Assembly: GCA_964631125.1 (NCBI GenBank)
Contig: CAZVYN010000003.1
Span: forward strand, 45,086 to 109,085
Reading direction: 5' to 3'
From: CAZVYN01 sp964631125
GTDB lineage: Bacteria; Eisenbacteria; RBG-16-71-46; CAIMUX01
Length of the DNA: 64,000 bases
Shown: positions 36,677-46,106 of the stretch, in pieces
How the letters are laid out: every line of letters starts with the position of its first letter
Position numbering within the stretch: position 1 is the first letter of the stretch
Notes under the pieces: model-generated
Databases searched by the model: none
What the model saw: the letters and a program-made list of their open reading frames with translations, nothing else
Told to the model about the DNA's origin: nothing
Program-made: the position numbers and the translations under genes

Positions 36677-37410
36677 GCGCGCGGCGGCTCCGGGTCGTCG
36701 GCGTCACCGGCGGAATCGGAGCGGGGAAGTCGACGTTGTGCCGCCTCTTGCAGGAACGGTTCCAGGCAGAGTCGCTGGACGCCGATGCGTTCGGACACGA
36801 CGCCCTGCGAGCCGGGACCACGGTCTACGAGGCGCTCGTCGCGCGCTTCGGCGAGGAGTCGCTCGGACCCGATCGCGCGCTCTCGCGCTCGTACCTGGCG
36901 AAGATCGTCTTCGCCGACGACGAAGCGCGCCGCGATCTGGAGAAGATCGTCCACCCGTGGATCCTCGATGGGATCGTCGCGCGGGTCGCGGCCTTGCGGG
37001 CATCCAACTACGAAGGTATCTTCCTGCTCGAAGCGGCGCTCCTCCTGGACTGGGTCGAGCGCCGTTCCGATTCCGACTCTGATCCAGACGATGCGATCCC
37101 CGGCCACACGCTTCGAGGCGTGCCCGAGGAGGATCTGCGCGTCGACGGGATCGTCGTCGTGACCGCGCCGCTCGAGCAACGCCTGGAGCGGCTGGCGCGA
37201 CGCGGATTGACCGAAGCAGAGGCGCTCGCGAGGGTCCGCGCGCAGCGCAGCGACCTCGAATGGATTGGGGCCGGCGACTGGGTCGTGCAGAACTCCGGCT
37301 CGAGGCAGGCGCTGACGAAGGCTGCCGACCAACTCTGGAGCGAGATCCGCGCCGCTTGGCCGGCGTCGGCCCGACGAAACGAAGTGCGACCAGACGAGGG
37401 GAGTGGATGA
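36673..37410 (+). CDS. coaE: Dephospho-CoA kinase
   Basis: CoaE phosphorylates dephospho-CoA, the last step of coenzyme A synthesis. The P-loop VTGGIGAGKSTLCRLL opens the protein, with LDADAFGHDAL, EKIVHPWI and VVTAPLEQRLERLARRGLTEAEALARVRAQ following in family order. It has an unusual acidic insert, RRSDSDSDPDD, in the middle, which makes it 245 residues rather than about 200. GTG 36673 overlaps the polA stop, and the prfB ATG overlaps its own stop. Confidence 0.95.
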   Translation: MSARRLRVVGVTGGIGAGKSTLCRLLQERFQAESLDADAFGHDALRAGTTVYEALVARFGEESLGPDRALSRSYLAKIVFADDEARRDLEKIVHPWILDGIVARVAALRASNYEGIFLLEAALLLDWVERRSDSDSDPDDAIPGHTLRGVPEEDLRVDGIVVVTAPLEQRLERLARRGLTEAEALARVRAQRSDLEWIGAGDWVVQNSGSRQALTKAADQLWSEIRAAWPASARRNEVRPDEGSG

Positions 37411-38538
37411 CGATGTCGATCGACGTAGCGCACGCGCACCGCGATGGGGGAGAACGACTGCAATCCCTCCGGAGATATCTTTGACGTCGCTGGGCGTCAG
37501 GCGGTGGTGGCGAAGTTGGAGGCGCGACTGGCGGCGCCCGGATTCTGGGATCGCCCGGCGGATGCGCGCGACGTCCTGAAGCAGCTCCGCCGCGAAAAGG
37601 CGATCCTCGGACGGTACGGTTTGGTCCAGCGCGAGTGGGAAGACCTGGGAGTCTTGGTCGAGCTCTCCTCCGAGGCCGACGACGCACGGGAGGCGGAGCA
37701 ACTGGCGACCAAGTTCGTCTCCGATCTCGAACAGTTCGAGCTGACCACGCTCCTCGACGGCGAATACGACGCCCACAACGCGATCCTGGCGATCCATCCC
37801 GGCGCCGGCGGAACGGAAAGCCAGGACTGGGCCGAGATGCTCTACCGGATGTACCTGCGCTGGTGTGAGCAGAACGACATGAAGGCGACCATCCTCGACT
37901 ACCAGCCGGCCGACGAGGCGGGGTTGAAGGACGCCGTCATCGAAGTGGCCGGCGATTACGCGTATGGCTACCTGAAAGCCGAGAGCGGCGTGCATCGGTT
38001 GGTCCGCATCTCCCCTTTCGACGCGCAGAAGCGGCGCCACACCTCGTTCGCGAGCGTGCATGTGCTCCCTCAGGTCGAAGAGGTGGCGGAAGCCGAGATC
38101 GACGACGAAGACCTTCGCGTCGACACTTTCCGCGCCAGCGGCGCGGGCGGTCAGCATGTCAACAAGACCGATTCCGCCATCCGCATCACGCACATCCCCA
38201 CCGGCCTCGTGGTCCAGTCGCAGGCCGAGCGATCCCAGCACCGCAACCGAGACTTCGCGATGAAGATCCTCACTGCGCGTCTCTGGGCTTGGAATCGTGA
38301 GCAAGAGGCGAAGAAGCTCGGCCACTTGCACGACGCCAAACGCGATATCGCCTTCGGCAGTCAGATCCGGTCGTACGTCTTCCACCCCTACACGATGGTG
38401 AAGGACCACCGCACCAGTCACGAGACCGGCAACCTGGTCGCAGTCATGGACGGCGATCTCAATCCGTTCATCCAGGCCTTCCTGCGGATGCCGCGAAAGG
38501 CGGCCGCGGTGGCCGAAGCCCGAGGAGACGAGGCGTGA
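37407..38538 (+). CDS. prfB: Peptide chain release factor 2 with programmed +1 frameshift
   Basis: RF2 ends translation at UAA and UGA. Translation starts at ATG 37407 (overlapping the coaE stop as ATGA) and reads 25 codons ending LQSLRRYL before an in-frame TGA at 37482-37484. The text CTCCGGAGATATCTTTGAC is the classical autoregulatory site: an internal Shine-Dalgarno (GGAG) a few bases before CTT-TGA-C. After a +1 shift the frame continues at 37483 with DVAGRQAVVAKLEARL and runs to 38538. The RF2 tripeptide SPF (RISPFDAQKRRH) and the GGQ motif (SGAGGQHVNKTDSAIR) are intact. The full product is 376 residues. Confidence 0.96.
37471..37485 (+). promoter_or_regulatory. prfB programmed frameshift site
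   Basis: GGAG (37471-37474) acts as an internal Shine-Dalgarno ahead of CTT (37479-37481) and TGA (37482-37484) followed by C. Low RF2 slows termination and favours the shift to GAC, which raises RF2. The layout matches the E. coli site closely. Confidence 0.92.
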
Positions 38539-39914
38539 GCGCATTCGAGCCGAGCATCCACATCTTCCGTGAGTACGACGTGCGGGGAATCGCCGATCGA
38601 GATCTGACCGATGAACTGGCGGAGCATCTCGGTCGAGCCTTCGGGACGCGCGTGCGCGAGAGCGGCGGGCGGCGCGTGGCGGTGGGCGAGGATGTGCGCG
38701 AGTCGTCGCCTCGCTTGGTCGCCGCGCTCGGCCGCGGTCTGCGCTCGACCGGATGCGATGTCGTGCGCATCGGGGTCGTCCCTACCCCGGCCCTCTATTA
38801 CGCAGTGGTGTTCTTGGGGGTGGACGGCGGCGTCATGGTCACCGGGAGCCACAACCCGATCGAGTACAACGGCTTCAAATTGCAGATCGGCCGCGAGTCC
38901 CTGCACGGCGACGACGTCCGCGACCTCCGTCGGCGCATCCTCGAGGGAAAACATGCGAGCGGAGCCGGCGAGGAGAGTGTCCGGCCGATCGGGCCCGACT
39001 ACGTCGCGATGGTGACGGAACGTTGTCGACCGGCGCGCCCGCTGAAGATCGTGGTCGACGCCGGCAACGGCACCGGCGGTCCGCTCGGAGTCGAGATCCT
39101 CGAGGCGCTCGGCCACCAGGTGACGCCGCTCTACTGCGAGCCCGACGGGCGTTTCCCGAATCACCAACCCGACCCGACGGTCGAGGCGAACATGCTCGAC
39201 CTGATGGCCCGGGTCGTGGCCGAGAAAGCCGACCTGGGGGTCGGCTACGACGGCGACGCCGATCGACTCGGGGTGGTCGACGAGAACGGAGTGCTCCTGT
39301 GGGGTGACCAACTCCTCGCGCTCTTCTCCCGCGACGTGCTCACCCGCGTGCCGGGAGCGCCGATCGTCTTCGACGTGAAGTGCTCGCAGGGTCTGGAGGA
39401 GGACATCGTCGCGCACGGCGGGCGCCCCATCATGTGGAAGACGGGGCACTCCTTGACCAAGGCGAAGATGAAAGAAGAGGGCGCGCCGCTGGCGGGTGAG
39501 ATGTCGGGTCACATGTTCTTCCAAGAGGGATTCTTCGGGCACGACGACGCGATCTACGGCTCCGCGAGATTTGCGGCGATGTTGGCGCGATCGGATCGAC
39601 CGCTCTCCGCCCACCGTCTGTCGCTCCCGCAGTACCTGAACAGCCCCGAACTCCGCGTCGACTGCACCGACGAGGCGAAGTTCGGGATCGTCGAAGAGGT
39701 CGCCGCGCGTTTCGCCGCGAAGCATCGGGTCATCGCGATCGACGGCGCGCGCGTCATCTTCGAGGATGGTTGGGGATTGGTGCGAGCGTCGAACACCCAA
39801 CCCGTGCTCGTCCTGCGATTCGAGGCTCGGACGGCCGACGCACTGGCGCGCATCGAAGAGGAGTTCCGCAGCGCGCTCGCGACCTATCCCGAAGTTCACT
39901 GGCCGAGGAGCTGA
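38535..39914 (+). CDS. Phosphomannomutase/phosphoglucomutase
   Basis: The enzyme moves phosphate between C1 and C6 of mannose or glucose. It has the four-domain alpha-D-phosphohexomutase pattern: REYDVRGIADRDLTDE, the phosphoserine loop VMVTGSHNPIEYNGFK, the metal loop GYDGDADRLGVVDENG, the sugar loop GEMSGHMFF, and the phosphate-binding loop VRASNTQPVLVLRFEA. At 459 residues it is typical of AlgC/ManB-type enzymes. GTG 38535 overlaps the prfB stop. It could supply hexose 1-phosphate for the nucleotidyltransferase upstream; that link is inference. Confidence 0.95.
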   Translation: MSAFEPSIHIFREYDVRGIADRDLTDELAEHLGRAFGTRVRESGGRRVAVGEDVRESSPRLVAALGRGLRSTGCDVVRIGVVPTPALYYAVVFLGVDGGVMVTGSHNPIEYNGFKLQIGRESLHGDDVRDLRRRILEGKHASGAGEESVRPIGPDYVAMVTERCRPARPLKIVVDAGNGTGGPLGVEILEALGHQVTPLYCEPDGRFPNHQPDPTVEANMLDLMARVVAEKADLGVGYDGDADRLGVVDENGVLLWGDQLLALFSRDVLTRVPGAPIVFDVKCSQGLEEDIVAHGGRPIMWKTGHSLTKAKMKEEGAPLAGEMSGHMFFQEGFFGHDDAIYGSARFAAMLARSDRPLSAHRLSLPQYLNSPELRVDCTDEAKFGIVEEVAARFAAKHRVIAIDGARVIFEDGWGLVRASNTQPVLVLRFEARTADALARIEEEFRSALATYPEVHWPRS

Positions 39915-39943
39915 GGGTCGCCGCTCGCACGCGGCCCGATGGG

Positions 39944-39972
39944 TTGACACCTCGTGGGGGGTTCCCTAGTCT
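39944..39972 (+). promoter_or_regulatory. Sigma-70-type promoter for the haem lipoprotein cluster
   Basis: A perfect TTGACA (39944-39949), a 17-base spacer and TAGTCT (39967-39972) lie in the gap after the phosphohexomutase gene. It would drive the lipoprotein and barrel genes, leaving a leader of about 130 bases. Confidence 0.7.
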
Positions 39973-40111
39973 CCCGCCGTTCTCACGGCCGCATCGTTCG
40001 AGCAGCGATTCGCTTCGCTCGCGCGACGGCAGGAAGTGTCCCGGATCGCCTGGGTTCGCGAGGCGGACCGTCGGGAACGTGCCAGAGGGTTGGGGGGAGG
40101 CAGGCCTAGCT

Positions 40112-41533
40112 TTGGATCGGAATCCTGCGGCTCGACGCTCGAACGCGCGCCCCCGCGGCGCCGAGCGCTTCCATCACGAACGACGAGGAGACTCTCCGGC
40201 GACGCCAAGGTTCGCGGGACTGTTCTGTTCGTTGCTCGGGGCGGCGCTCTTCCTCCTGCCTCTCACCGCCTGTCAGAAAGACGATCTCCTGAAGCCGGGC
40301 GACGTCGAGAGCAACGTGCTCGTGGTGGGCTACGTCTCCGACGCGGAGTTCGCGCAGAACCCGATCGAGCTGGACGGCGAGGCGCTCGCGCGGGAATGGG
40401 GCGGCGCCCTCGACCCGGAACGGCCGATCCTCCAGGTGCGCGTCAGCCGGGAAGACGGCGCCGGCGACCCCGGCGACCCCCTCTACGTCTCGATCAAGGC
40501 GGTCTACACCCAGACCCATCTCTATATGCTCTTCCAGTGGGCGGACGACGACCCCAATGTGTTCAAGGACGCGCTCGAGTACATCGGCGAAGACCTCCGC
40601 TTCGGCTCCGGTTGCTACCCGCCGCTGGCCACCGATGCCTCCTGGCGCCGGCTCCCCGAGGACGAAGACCGGCTCTCGGTCGTCTTCGAGATGGAACCGT
40701 CCGGCGACGATCTAGGCTCGTTCGCGGAGCAGGGGTGTCAGACCGCCTGTCACGTCGGGAGCAACCCCACGTTCGGCGGGATCGACCGCGGTCGTCTCGA
40801 TGTGTGGCAGTGGCTCTCCACTCGAACGAATCCGCCGCGAGATCTCTTCGAGCGGACCGAGAATCCGAACTTTCCTCTGCGCGGCTATCCCGGCTACCTG
40901 GAGGACTACGTGATCGACGCGCAGGTCGGTCTGGCGCCGGACCCCGGATCCCCTTCGTGGCGTCTGAACACCGCTGAGGGAACGCGCCACCCGATCTTCG
41001 TCTACAAAGTGAATGACGACATCCCCTTCGGGTCCGAGGGCTGTCGGAACGAGTTCCAGGCCGACTGTTTGAAGAACAACGGACTCGACGAGTTCTACCT
41101 CTTCCGCGACAACGTGACGAATGTGTACGCGGAGTTCTCCGAGTGCGACACGCTCAACGAGGCGGTGCTCCCACAAGGGCGCGAGCCCCGGAGGTGGAAG
41201 CCGGCCATCCCGGAGATCCCTGGGGACATCGGAGATCTCGTGACGGGCTACTGGTACACCTACGCGCGGGGCAGTCGAGCCGATGTGAAGGGAAAGGGCG
41301 CGTGGTCGGACGACGAGTTCCGCTGGACCCTGGAGATCGGGCGCCGGCTCGACACCGGCAATCCCGCCGACGACGTCATCTTCGCAGGCGAGCCGGGCGA
41401 GGAGATCCCTTTCGCGATCGCGATCTTCGACAATTCGGGCGCCGTCCACCGTGGATCGGTCGCGCAGGTTCTGCGGTTCGGCCCGAAAACGTCGAGCGCC
41501 ACCGCCCGTCACGACGGCGAGGTCCCGAGATGA
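40112..41533 (+). CDS. Lipoprotein with ethylbenzene dehydrogenase-type haem-binding domain
   Basis: The protein resembles the EB_dh haem-binding domain of the DMSO reductase-family gamma subunits, here as a free lipoprotein. After a hydrophobic stretch (FCSLLGAALFLLPL) comes the lipobox LTAC. The domain follows (ILQVRVSREDGAGDPGDPLYVSIKAVYTQTHLYMLFQWADDDPN). A CX3CH motif (CQTACH) could attach an extra c-type haem with a non-standard spacing. The late part (WTLEIGRRLDTGNPADDVIF) fits EB_dh as well. The start is uncertain: no ATG is in place; TTG 40112 is my choice, GTG 40079 the alternative. The barrel gene overlaps its stop. Confidence 0.72.
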   Translation: MDRNPAARRSNARPRGAERFHHERRGDSPATPRFAGLFCSLLGAALFLLPLTACQKDDLLKPGDVESNVLVVGYVSDAEFAQNPIELDGEALAREWGGALDPERPILQVRVSREDGAGDPGDPLYVSIKAVYTQTHLYMLFQWADDDPNVFKDALEYIGEDLRFGSGCYPPLATDASWRRLPEDEDRLSVVFEMEPSGDDLGSFAEQGCQTACHVGSNPTFGGIDRGRLDVWQWLSTRTNPPRDLFERTENPNFPLRGYPGYLEDYVIDAQVGLAPDPGSPSWRLNTAEGTRHPIFVYKVNDDIPFGSEGCRNEFQADCLKNNGLDEFYLFRDNVTNVYAEFSECDTLNEAVLPQGREPRRWKPAIPEIPGDIGDLVTGYWYTYARGSRADVKGKGAWSDDEFRWTLEIGRRLDTGNPADDVIFAGEPGEEIPFAIAIFDNSGAVHRGSVAQVLRFGPKTSSATARHDGEVPR

Positions 41534-43041
41534 GCGCGCCGCGAGCCTCCCTCCGGTTCTCTCCCGGCCTCGTGGTCGCGGCGATCGTCGCACTCGCCCT
41601 CGGCGTCCCGGTTCGCGGCGCGGCGCAGTACTCCACACTGTTGGCCGAGAGAAGCGGTGTTCCGCTTCCGTCTAGCGTCTCCACGTTGCGACTCGATTCG
41701 ATGGGCGGCCTCTTGCTCGTCGTTCCCGACGAGAACACCGAGTACAACCTGATCGACTTCGCCGGGAACCCGGCCGGCATCGCCGCCGACAAGGACCGAT
41801 GGAGTCTCGACTCGTGGTTCGGTCGATGGAAGAACTCCACCGACTTCAACTCCACCTTCGCCGGCTCGGGCGTGCGACAGCGCGCCGCGATCCAGCAGGA
41901 TTTCGGCGTTTCGGAGGCGATCTACCGTTCGGGCGGACGGTTCGCGATCGGAGGCGGCGTCCAGTGGGCGGGACATCGCGCGTCGATCCGCTACGGCGAC
42001 GAGCGGCGTTCACGCGGCCCGGCCATGCGGGGTGTGGTCGCGTATCGGGTCGCCGACTTCGATTTCGGCCTCGATGTCCTCGGTTGGTCGGATAACGAAG
42101 ACCTCGTCACCACCGATGTGTTTGCTGTCCGCCACCGCACCAACGCCTGGCTCACCACCCTCGGCGTCGGTTCCGACCTGCTCGGGCTGCGTCTGGGAGC
42201 GCAGGCCCGGTTCGACGCGGTGACGATCCGGGGGAAGAGCCGGGACGCGGCCGGTTTCCACCAGGACGACTTCGAATGGCGCCGCCCGACGACGAACGCG
42301 CGACTCACCCTGTTGCTTCCTCGTCGGTCGCCGGAACAACGACTGGAAGTCGGCGTGAACATCGATCTGCTCTCGCGCAACGGCACCGAAGAGGCGGAGA
42401 TCAGTTGGTCGGACCGCTTCCCCGACAATCCCAGTCGGTTCGGTTATGAGCGCCTCGTGCCGACGTTCGACGAACAGGAGCAGGGAAGCGGAGTCTCGGG
42501 ACGGGCGCGGTTCGCCGTCAGCCCGCTCCTGCACATTGCCGCCTCCGGCTCGGTCGAAGAGTTCACCTCCGAAGTCGTGGAGGCAGTCAACTTCGTCGGT
42601 TCTCGAAGAGCGGAAGACCTGGAGCAGACTCGAACGACGCTCCGCGGCGGGGTGGGGTATCTCTTCCCTTCGCGCGTGTTACAAGTCGGCGTGGAGGCCG
42701 GGTTCCGGTCGGGCAACGACCGACGTATCCTTGCGCGAAGCACGAGCGATGTCGACCAACGCTCGGTCGACGCGGCGGTGGGCGTCGAGTGGTTGATCCG
42801 TCCTGAGCTGGCGCTCCGCGGCGGCTACCAGCGCGCCGGGATCGACGAAGACCTGGACCTTCCCGAGAGCTACCGGACGGCGAACGGCTTCACGTTCGGG
42901 GTCGGCTACCTCCCGCGCGGCGGGATCTTCAGTTTGGATGCGGGGATGCGAGTGAGGAACGAGCGGCCGAGCGAATCGACGGGCGTGAACCGGCGCACCG
43001 ACCTCTTCGATTTCGCTTTAGCCACGCGTTTCCTGTTCTGA
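41530..43041 (+). CDS. Outer-membrane beta-barrel protein of unknown function
   Basis: A 503-residue exported protein with a signal peptide (LVVAAIVALALGVPVRGAAQ), an N-terminal region mentioning a FAGNPAG segment seen in some outer-membrane transport-like families, then alternating amphipathic strands to the C-terminal aromatic residue (FDFALATRFLF), the usual signal for BAM insertion. No enzyme motif is visible. ATG 41530 overlaps the haem lipoprotein stop by four bases, so the two are probably made together and may interact. Confidence 0.72.
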   Translation: MSAPRASLRFSPGLVVAAIVALALGVPVRGAAQYSTLLAERSGVPLPSSVSTLRLDSMGGLLLVVPDENTEYNLIDFAGNPAGIAADKDRWSLDSWFGRWKNSTDFNSTFAGSGVRQRAAIQQDFGVSEAIYRSGGRFAIGGGVQWAGHRASIRYGDERRSRGPAMRGVVAYRVADFDFGLDVLGWSDNEDLVTTDVFAVRHRTNAWLTTLGVGSDLLGLRLGAQARFDAVTIRGKSRDAAGFHQDDFEWRRPTTNARLTLLLPRRSPEQRLEVGVNIDLLSRNGTEEAEISWSDRFPDNPSRFGYERLVPTFDEQEQGSGVSGRARFAVSPLLHIAASGSVEEFTSEVVEAVNFVGSRRAEDLEQTRTTLRGGVGYLFPSRVLQVGVEAGFRSGNDRRILARSTSDVDQRSVDAAVGVEWLIRPELALRGGYQRAGIDEDLDLPESYRTANGFTFGVGYLPRGGIFSLDAGMRVRNERPSESTGVNRRTDLFDFALATRFLF

Positions 43042-43100
43042 TCCGAGGGCTGGATGCTTCGGGGATCGCGTCGGCGTCAGCGGTCGGAAGATGTCTCCGG

Positions 43101-43130
43101 TTGACTCCGACCGAAATTGGCCGATAGCAT
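43101..43130 (+). promoter_or_regulatory. Sigma-70-type promoter for the TonB-dependent receptor
   Basis: TTGACT (43101-43106), an 18-base spacer and TAGCAT (43125-43130) lie about 90 bases before the receptor start, in a non-coding gap. Confidence 0.6.
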
Positions 43131-43218
43131 ACGCGCGGGGTCGGGAGTGGAGTTGCAGACTCGGGTGATTGCGGCGTTGCCGGGCGCGCGCGGTCGGAGT
43201 CGGCAAAGGAGTGAACGG

Positions 43219-46011
43219 ATGCGATGCATGAGACCTCTTCCGGCGGCTTTCGTTCGGTCTGTCTTTCCCCCCGCGACTAGTTTCTTCCCACCTGCGAAGC
43301 TGGGGCGTGCGATGGCCGCCCGGTCGGCGAGTGCGTTCTACGCCGCCGTCCTGACGCTGATTCTCGGCTTGGTTTTCACCGCCGCTCCCTCGTCAGCCCA
43401 GTTGAACAACACGGGGGCAGTCGAAGGGATCGTGACCGACTCCGACGGCAAGCCGCTCGCATACGCCAACGTCGTGCTCGTCGGAACCCAGTGGGGGGCC
43501 AGCACCGCGGCCGACGGATCGTTCTCCATCAAGAACCTTCCCCCCGCGACCTACGACCTTCGGGTCCTCATGATGGGATACGAGACCCAGACGATCCAGG
43601 GGTTCGAGATCGCCGCCAACCGCACCGTCAGCCACAATTTCAAGGTGAAGCCGAAGCCGGTCACCGACCTCCCGGAGATCGAGATCGTCGCATCGCGAGA
43701 CGTGCTCAAGGACAAGCGCACCGACACGTCTCACCTCATCACTTCGAGGGACATGGAGAGCCTGCCGGTCGACGAGATCACCGACATGATCGGGCTCAAG
43801 GCCGGGGTCATTGCGAAGGGTGACGCGATCCACTTCCGCGGCGGCCGCGCCGGCGAAGTGCAGTACCAAGTCGACGGAGTCCAGGTCCGCGACCCGCTCG
43901 TCGGCGGCAGCGTGAGCCTCGCCGCGCTCGCCGTCGAGAGTACCGAGACGATCCTCGGCGGACTGGACGCGCAGTACGGGAATGCGCAGTCGGGCGTGGT
44001 CAACTACAAGACCAAAGAGGGTGGGGACGAGTTCGAAGGCGAGATCTACTACCAGACCGACGACTACGGACAACCGGACAACACCTACGACAACCTCGAC
44101 CGAGTCTTCCTCGGCTTCGGTGGTCCCTCGCCGATCGACAAGATCACCTACTTCGTTTCAGCCGAAGGCACCTACTCCGACGCCTACCCCGCGACCCCCA
44201 GGCGACGTGGCCGGACTCGGATCCTGAACTTCATCTCGGTGGGCGACCGTCAATCGAACTCCGTGCGTCTTCAGGGCAAGCTCGCGTACAAGCCGAGCGC
44301 CAACTACAAGCTCACCTGGGAGATGATCAACAACGACACGAGGCGCGACCAGTACGAGCACATGTGGAGCCGTGTCGGTTTCGTCGAGACCTTCCGCGAT
44401 ACCAACACCTCGGGTGAGGTCTTCGTGCGACGCGGCCGTTGGTCGCCGACGCAGATCGACGAGAGTTTCGAGTACTACAACGCCGCCGAGCACACGCCCA
44501 CCTTCGAGGATCAGTTCAATCAGATGAAGTTGGTCTGGAACCACACCCTCGACGCCAGCGCGTATTACACCCTGAAGCTCACGCGGAACTACTTCTTCGC
44601 GGACCGTCGGGTCACGGGCAAGGAACCGTGGGAGTACGACGGCGACCGAGAGCTCGACTTCTGGTTCAACTATCGGGACAACCGGGCCAGCGACTTCTTC
44701 GTCCAGAACGGCGACTACCCGACGCTCTCGACGCGCGAGACGGTCACCTACACGAGCAAGCTCGACATGACCAAGCGCGTGAACAAGCACACGATCCAGA
44801 CCGGGGTGGAGATGGCGTACAACGACATGCGCTTCTTCCAGGTCGACCGGCCCTACCTCACGAACGGCAACGGAGAAATCGGCGGCACGCGCACCCGCTA
44901 CCACTACTATAACCCCGAGGGCGCGTTCTATCTGCAGGACCGTTGGGAACACGAGGGGATGGTGCTCAACGTCGGGCTGCGCTATGACGCCTTCAGCGTC
45001 GGCGACCAGCTCCCGATCAGCGAGGTCCGCGAGCGGGTCAAGCAACAGGTCAGTCCGCGCGTCGGCATCGCGTATCCGATCTCGGACCGAGATGTGTTCT
45101 CGTTCCACTACGGCCGCTTCTATCAGATTCCGGATCGGCGTTTCCTCTTCGACGATCGCAACGTCTTCGACGGCCGCGCCCGCGGAAACCCGAACCTGAC
45201 CAACGAAACCACTGTCTCCTATCAGGCCGGAATCCAACATCTCTTCACCGAGCTGCTCTCCGGACAGTTCGCCGTCTACTACAAGGACATCTTCGGGCTC
45301 GTCACGACGGAAGACCGACCGGGCTTCGGCAGCGTCACCAACCAGACCAGCTATGTGAACAAGGACTATGCGTCGGCCCGAGGGTTCGAGGCGACGCTCG
45401 CCCGGCGTTTCGCGAACAATTTCGCCGGCGAGGTGAACTACGGATTCGGGGTCGCGACCGGCGTGGCGTCCGACCCCAATGCGCTGACGGAGCAAACCTT
45501 CGCTTACCTCCCGATCTCCGAGCAGCCGTTGGACTGGGACGTGCGCCACACCTTCCGAGTCACGTCGAATCTGGCCGAACCGGGATCCTGGGGAGCGTCG
45601 CTGATCTGGCAATACGAGAGCGGCTTCCCCTACACGCCGTATGGCCGCAACACCCGCGAAGTCGCCCCCGAGAACGTCAACTCCAGACGTTTGCCGAGCA
45701 CGACGTCGCTCGATGTGCAGGCCGAGAAGTACTACCAACTCTGGGGGCAGCGCTTCAAACTCTTCATGCAGAGTCGGAATGTCCTCGACGCACAGAACAT
45801 CACGAATATCGCGCCGGATAACTGGCCGCCGCCTCCCGGGCGGGACGTCAACGACTACGTGATCTATTTCGCGGAGACCGGACGCGCCGGCGGGGCCTAC
45901 GTCGGCGACGACGTGAACGGCGACGACATCGGCGACTGGGTTCCGCTGCGGGATCCACGGGTTTTCGGCGAGCCGCGATCGATCCGGATGGGAATCTCGT
46001 TCACGTTCTGA
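43219..46011 (+). CDS. TonB-dependent receptor with CarboxypepD_reg-like domain
   Basis: The protein is a large outer-membrane transporter or secreted-protein partner of about 930 residues. After a long N-region and signal peptide (FYAAVLTLILGLVFTAAPSSA), a carboxypeptidase-regulatory-like domain (GAVEGIVTDSDGKPLAYANVVLVGTQWG ... GYETQTIQG) is followed by a plug (RTDTSHLITSRDMESLPVDEITDMIGLKAGVI, FRGGRAGEVQYQVDGVQVRDPL) and a barrel ending in RMGISFTF. ATG 43219 has AAAGGAG six bases upstream. The combination is typical of SusC/OMP-type receptors in the FCB group. The substrate is unknown. Confidence 0.9.
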   Translation: MRCMRPLPAAFVRSVFPPATSFFPPAKLGRAMAARSASAFYAAVLTLILGLVFTAAPSSAQLNNTGAVEGIVTDSDGKPLAYANVVLVGTQWGASTAADGSFSIKNLPPATYDLRVLMMGYETQTIQGFEIAANRTVSHNFKVKPKPVTDLPEIEIVASRDVLKDKRTDTSHLITSRDMESLPVDEITDMIGLKAGVIAKGDAIHFRGGRAGEVQYQVDGVQVRDPLVGGSVSLAALAVESTETILGGLDAQYGNAQSGVVNYKTKEGGDEFEGEIYYQTDDYGQPDNTYDNLDRVFLGFGGPSPIDKITYFVSAEGTYSDAYPATPRRRGRTRILNFISVGDRQSNSVRLQGKLAYKPSANYKLTWEMINNDTRRDQYEHMWSRVGFVETFRDTNTSGEVFVRRGRWSPTQIDESFEYYNAAEHTPTFEDQFNQMKLVWNHTLDASAYYTLKLTRNYFFADRRVTGKEPWEYDGDRELDFWFNYRDNRASDFFVQNGDYPTLSTRETVTYTSKLDMTKRVNKHTIQTGVEMAYNDMRFFQVDRPYLTNGNGEIGGTRTRYHYYNPEGAFYLQDRWEHEGMVLNVGLRYDAFSVGDQLPISEVRERVKQQVSPRVGIAYPISDRDVFSFHYGRFYQIPDRRFLFDDRNVFDGRARGNPNLTNETTVSYQAGIQHLFTELLSGQFAVYYKDIFGLVTTEDRPGFGSVTNQTSYVNKDYASARGFEATLARRFANNFAGEVNYGFGVATGVASDPNALTEQTFAYLPISEQPLDWDVRHTFRVTSNLAEPGSWGASLIWQYESGFPYTPYGRNTREVAPENVNSRRLPSTTSLDVQAEKYYQLWGQRFKLFMQSRNVLDAQNITNIAPDNWPPPPGRDVNDYVIYFAETGRAGGAYVGDDVNGDDIGDWVPLRDPRVFGEPRSIRMGISFTF

Positions 46012-46106
46012 TCGTGCGGACCAGGGAACGGTCCGGTGAGGTCAGCGGCGGTCCGAATTTCAGCGCCAAGCAGTTACTGCGAAGGGGTCGAGCGAGGAGG
46101 ATGCGA

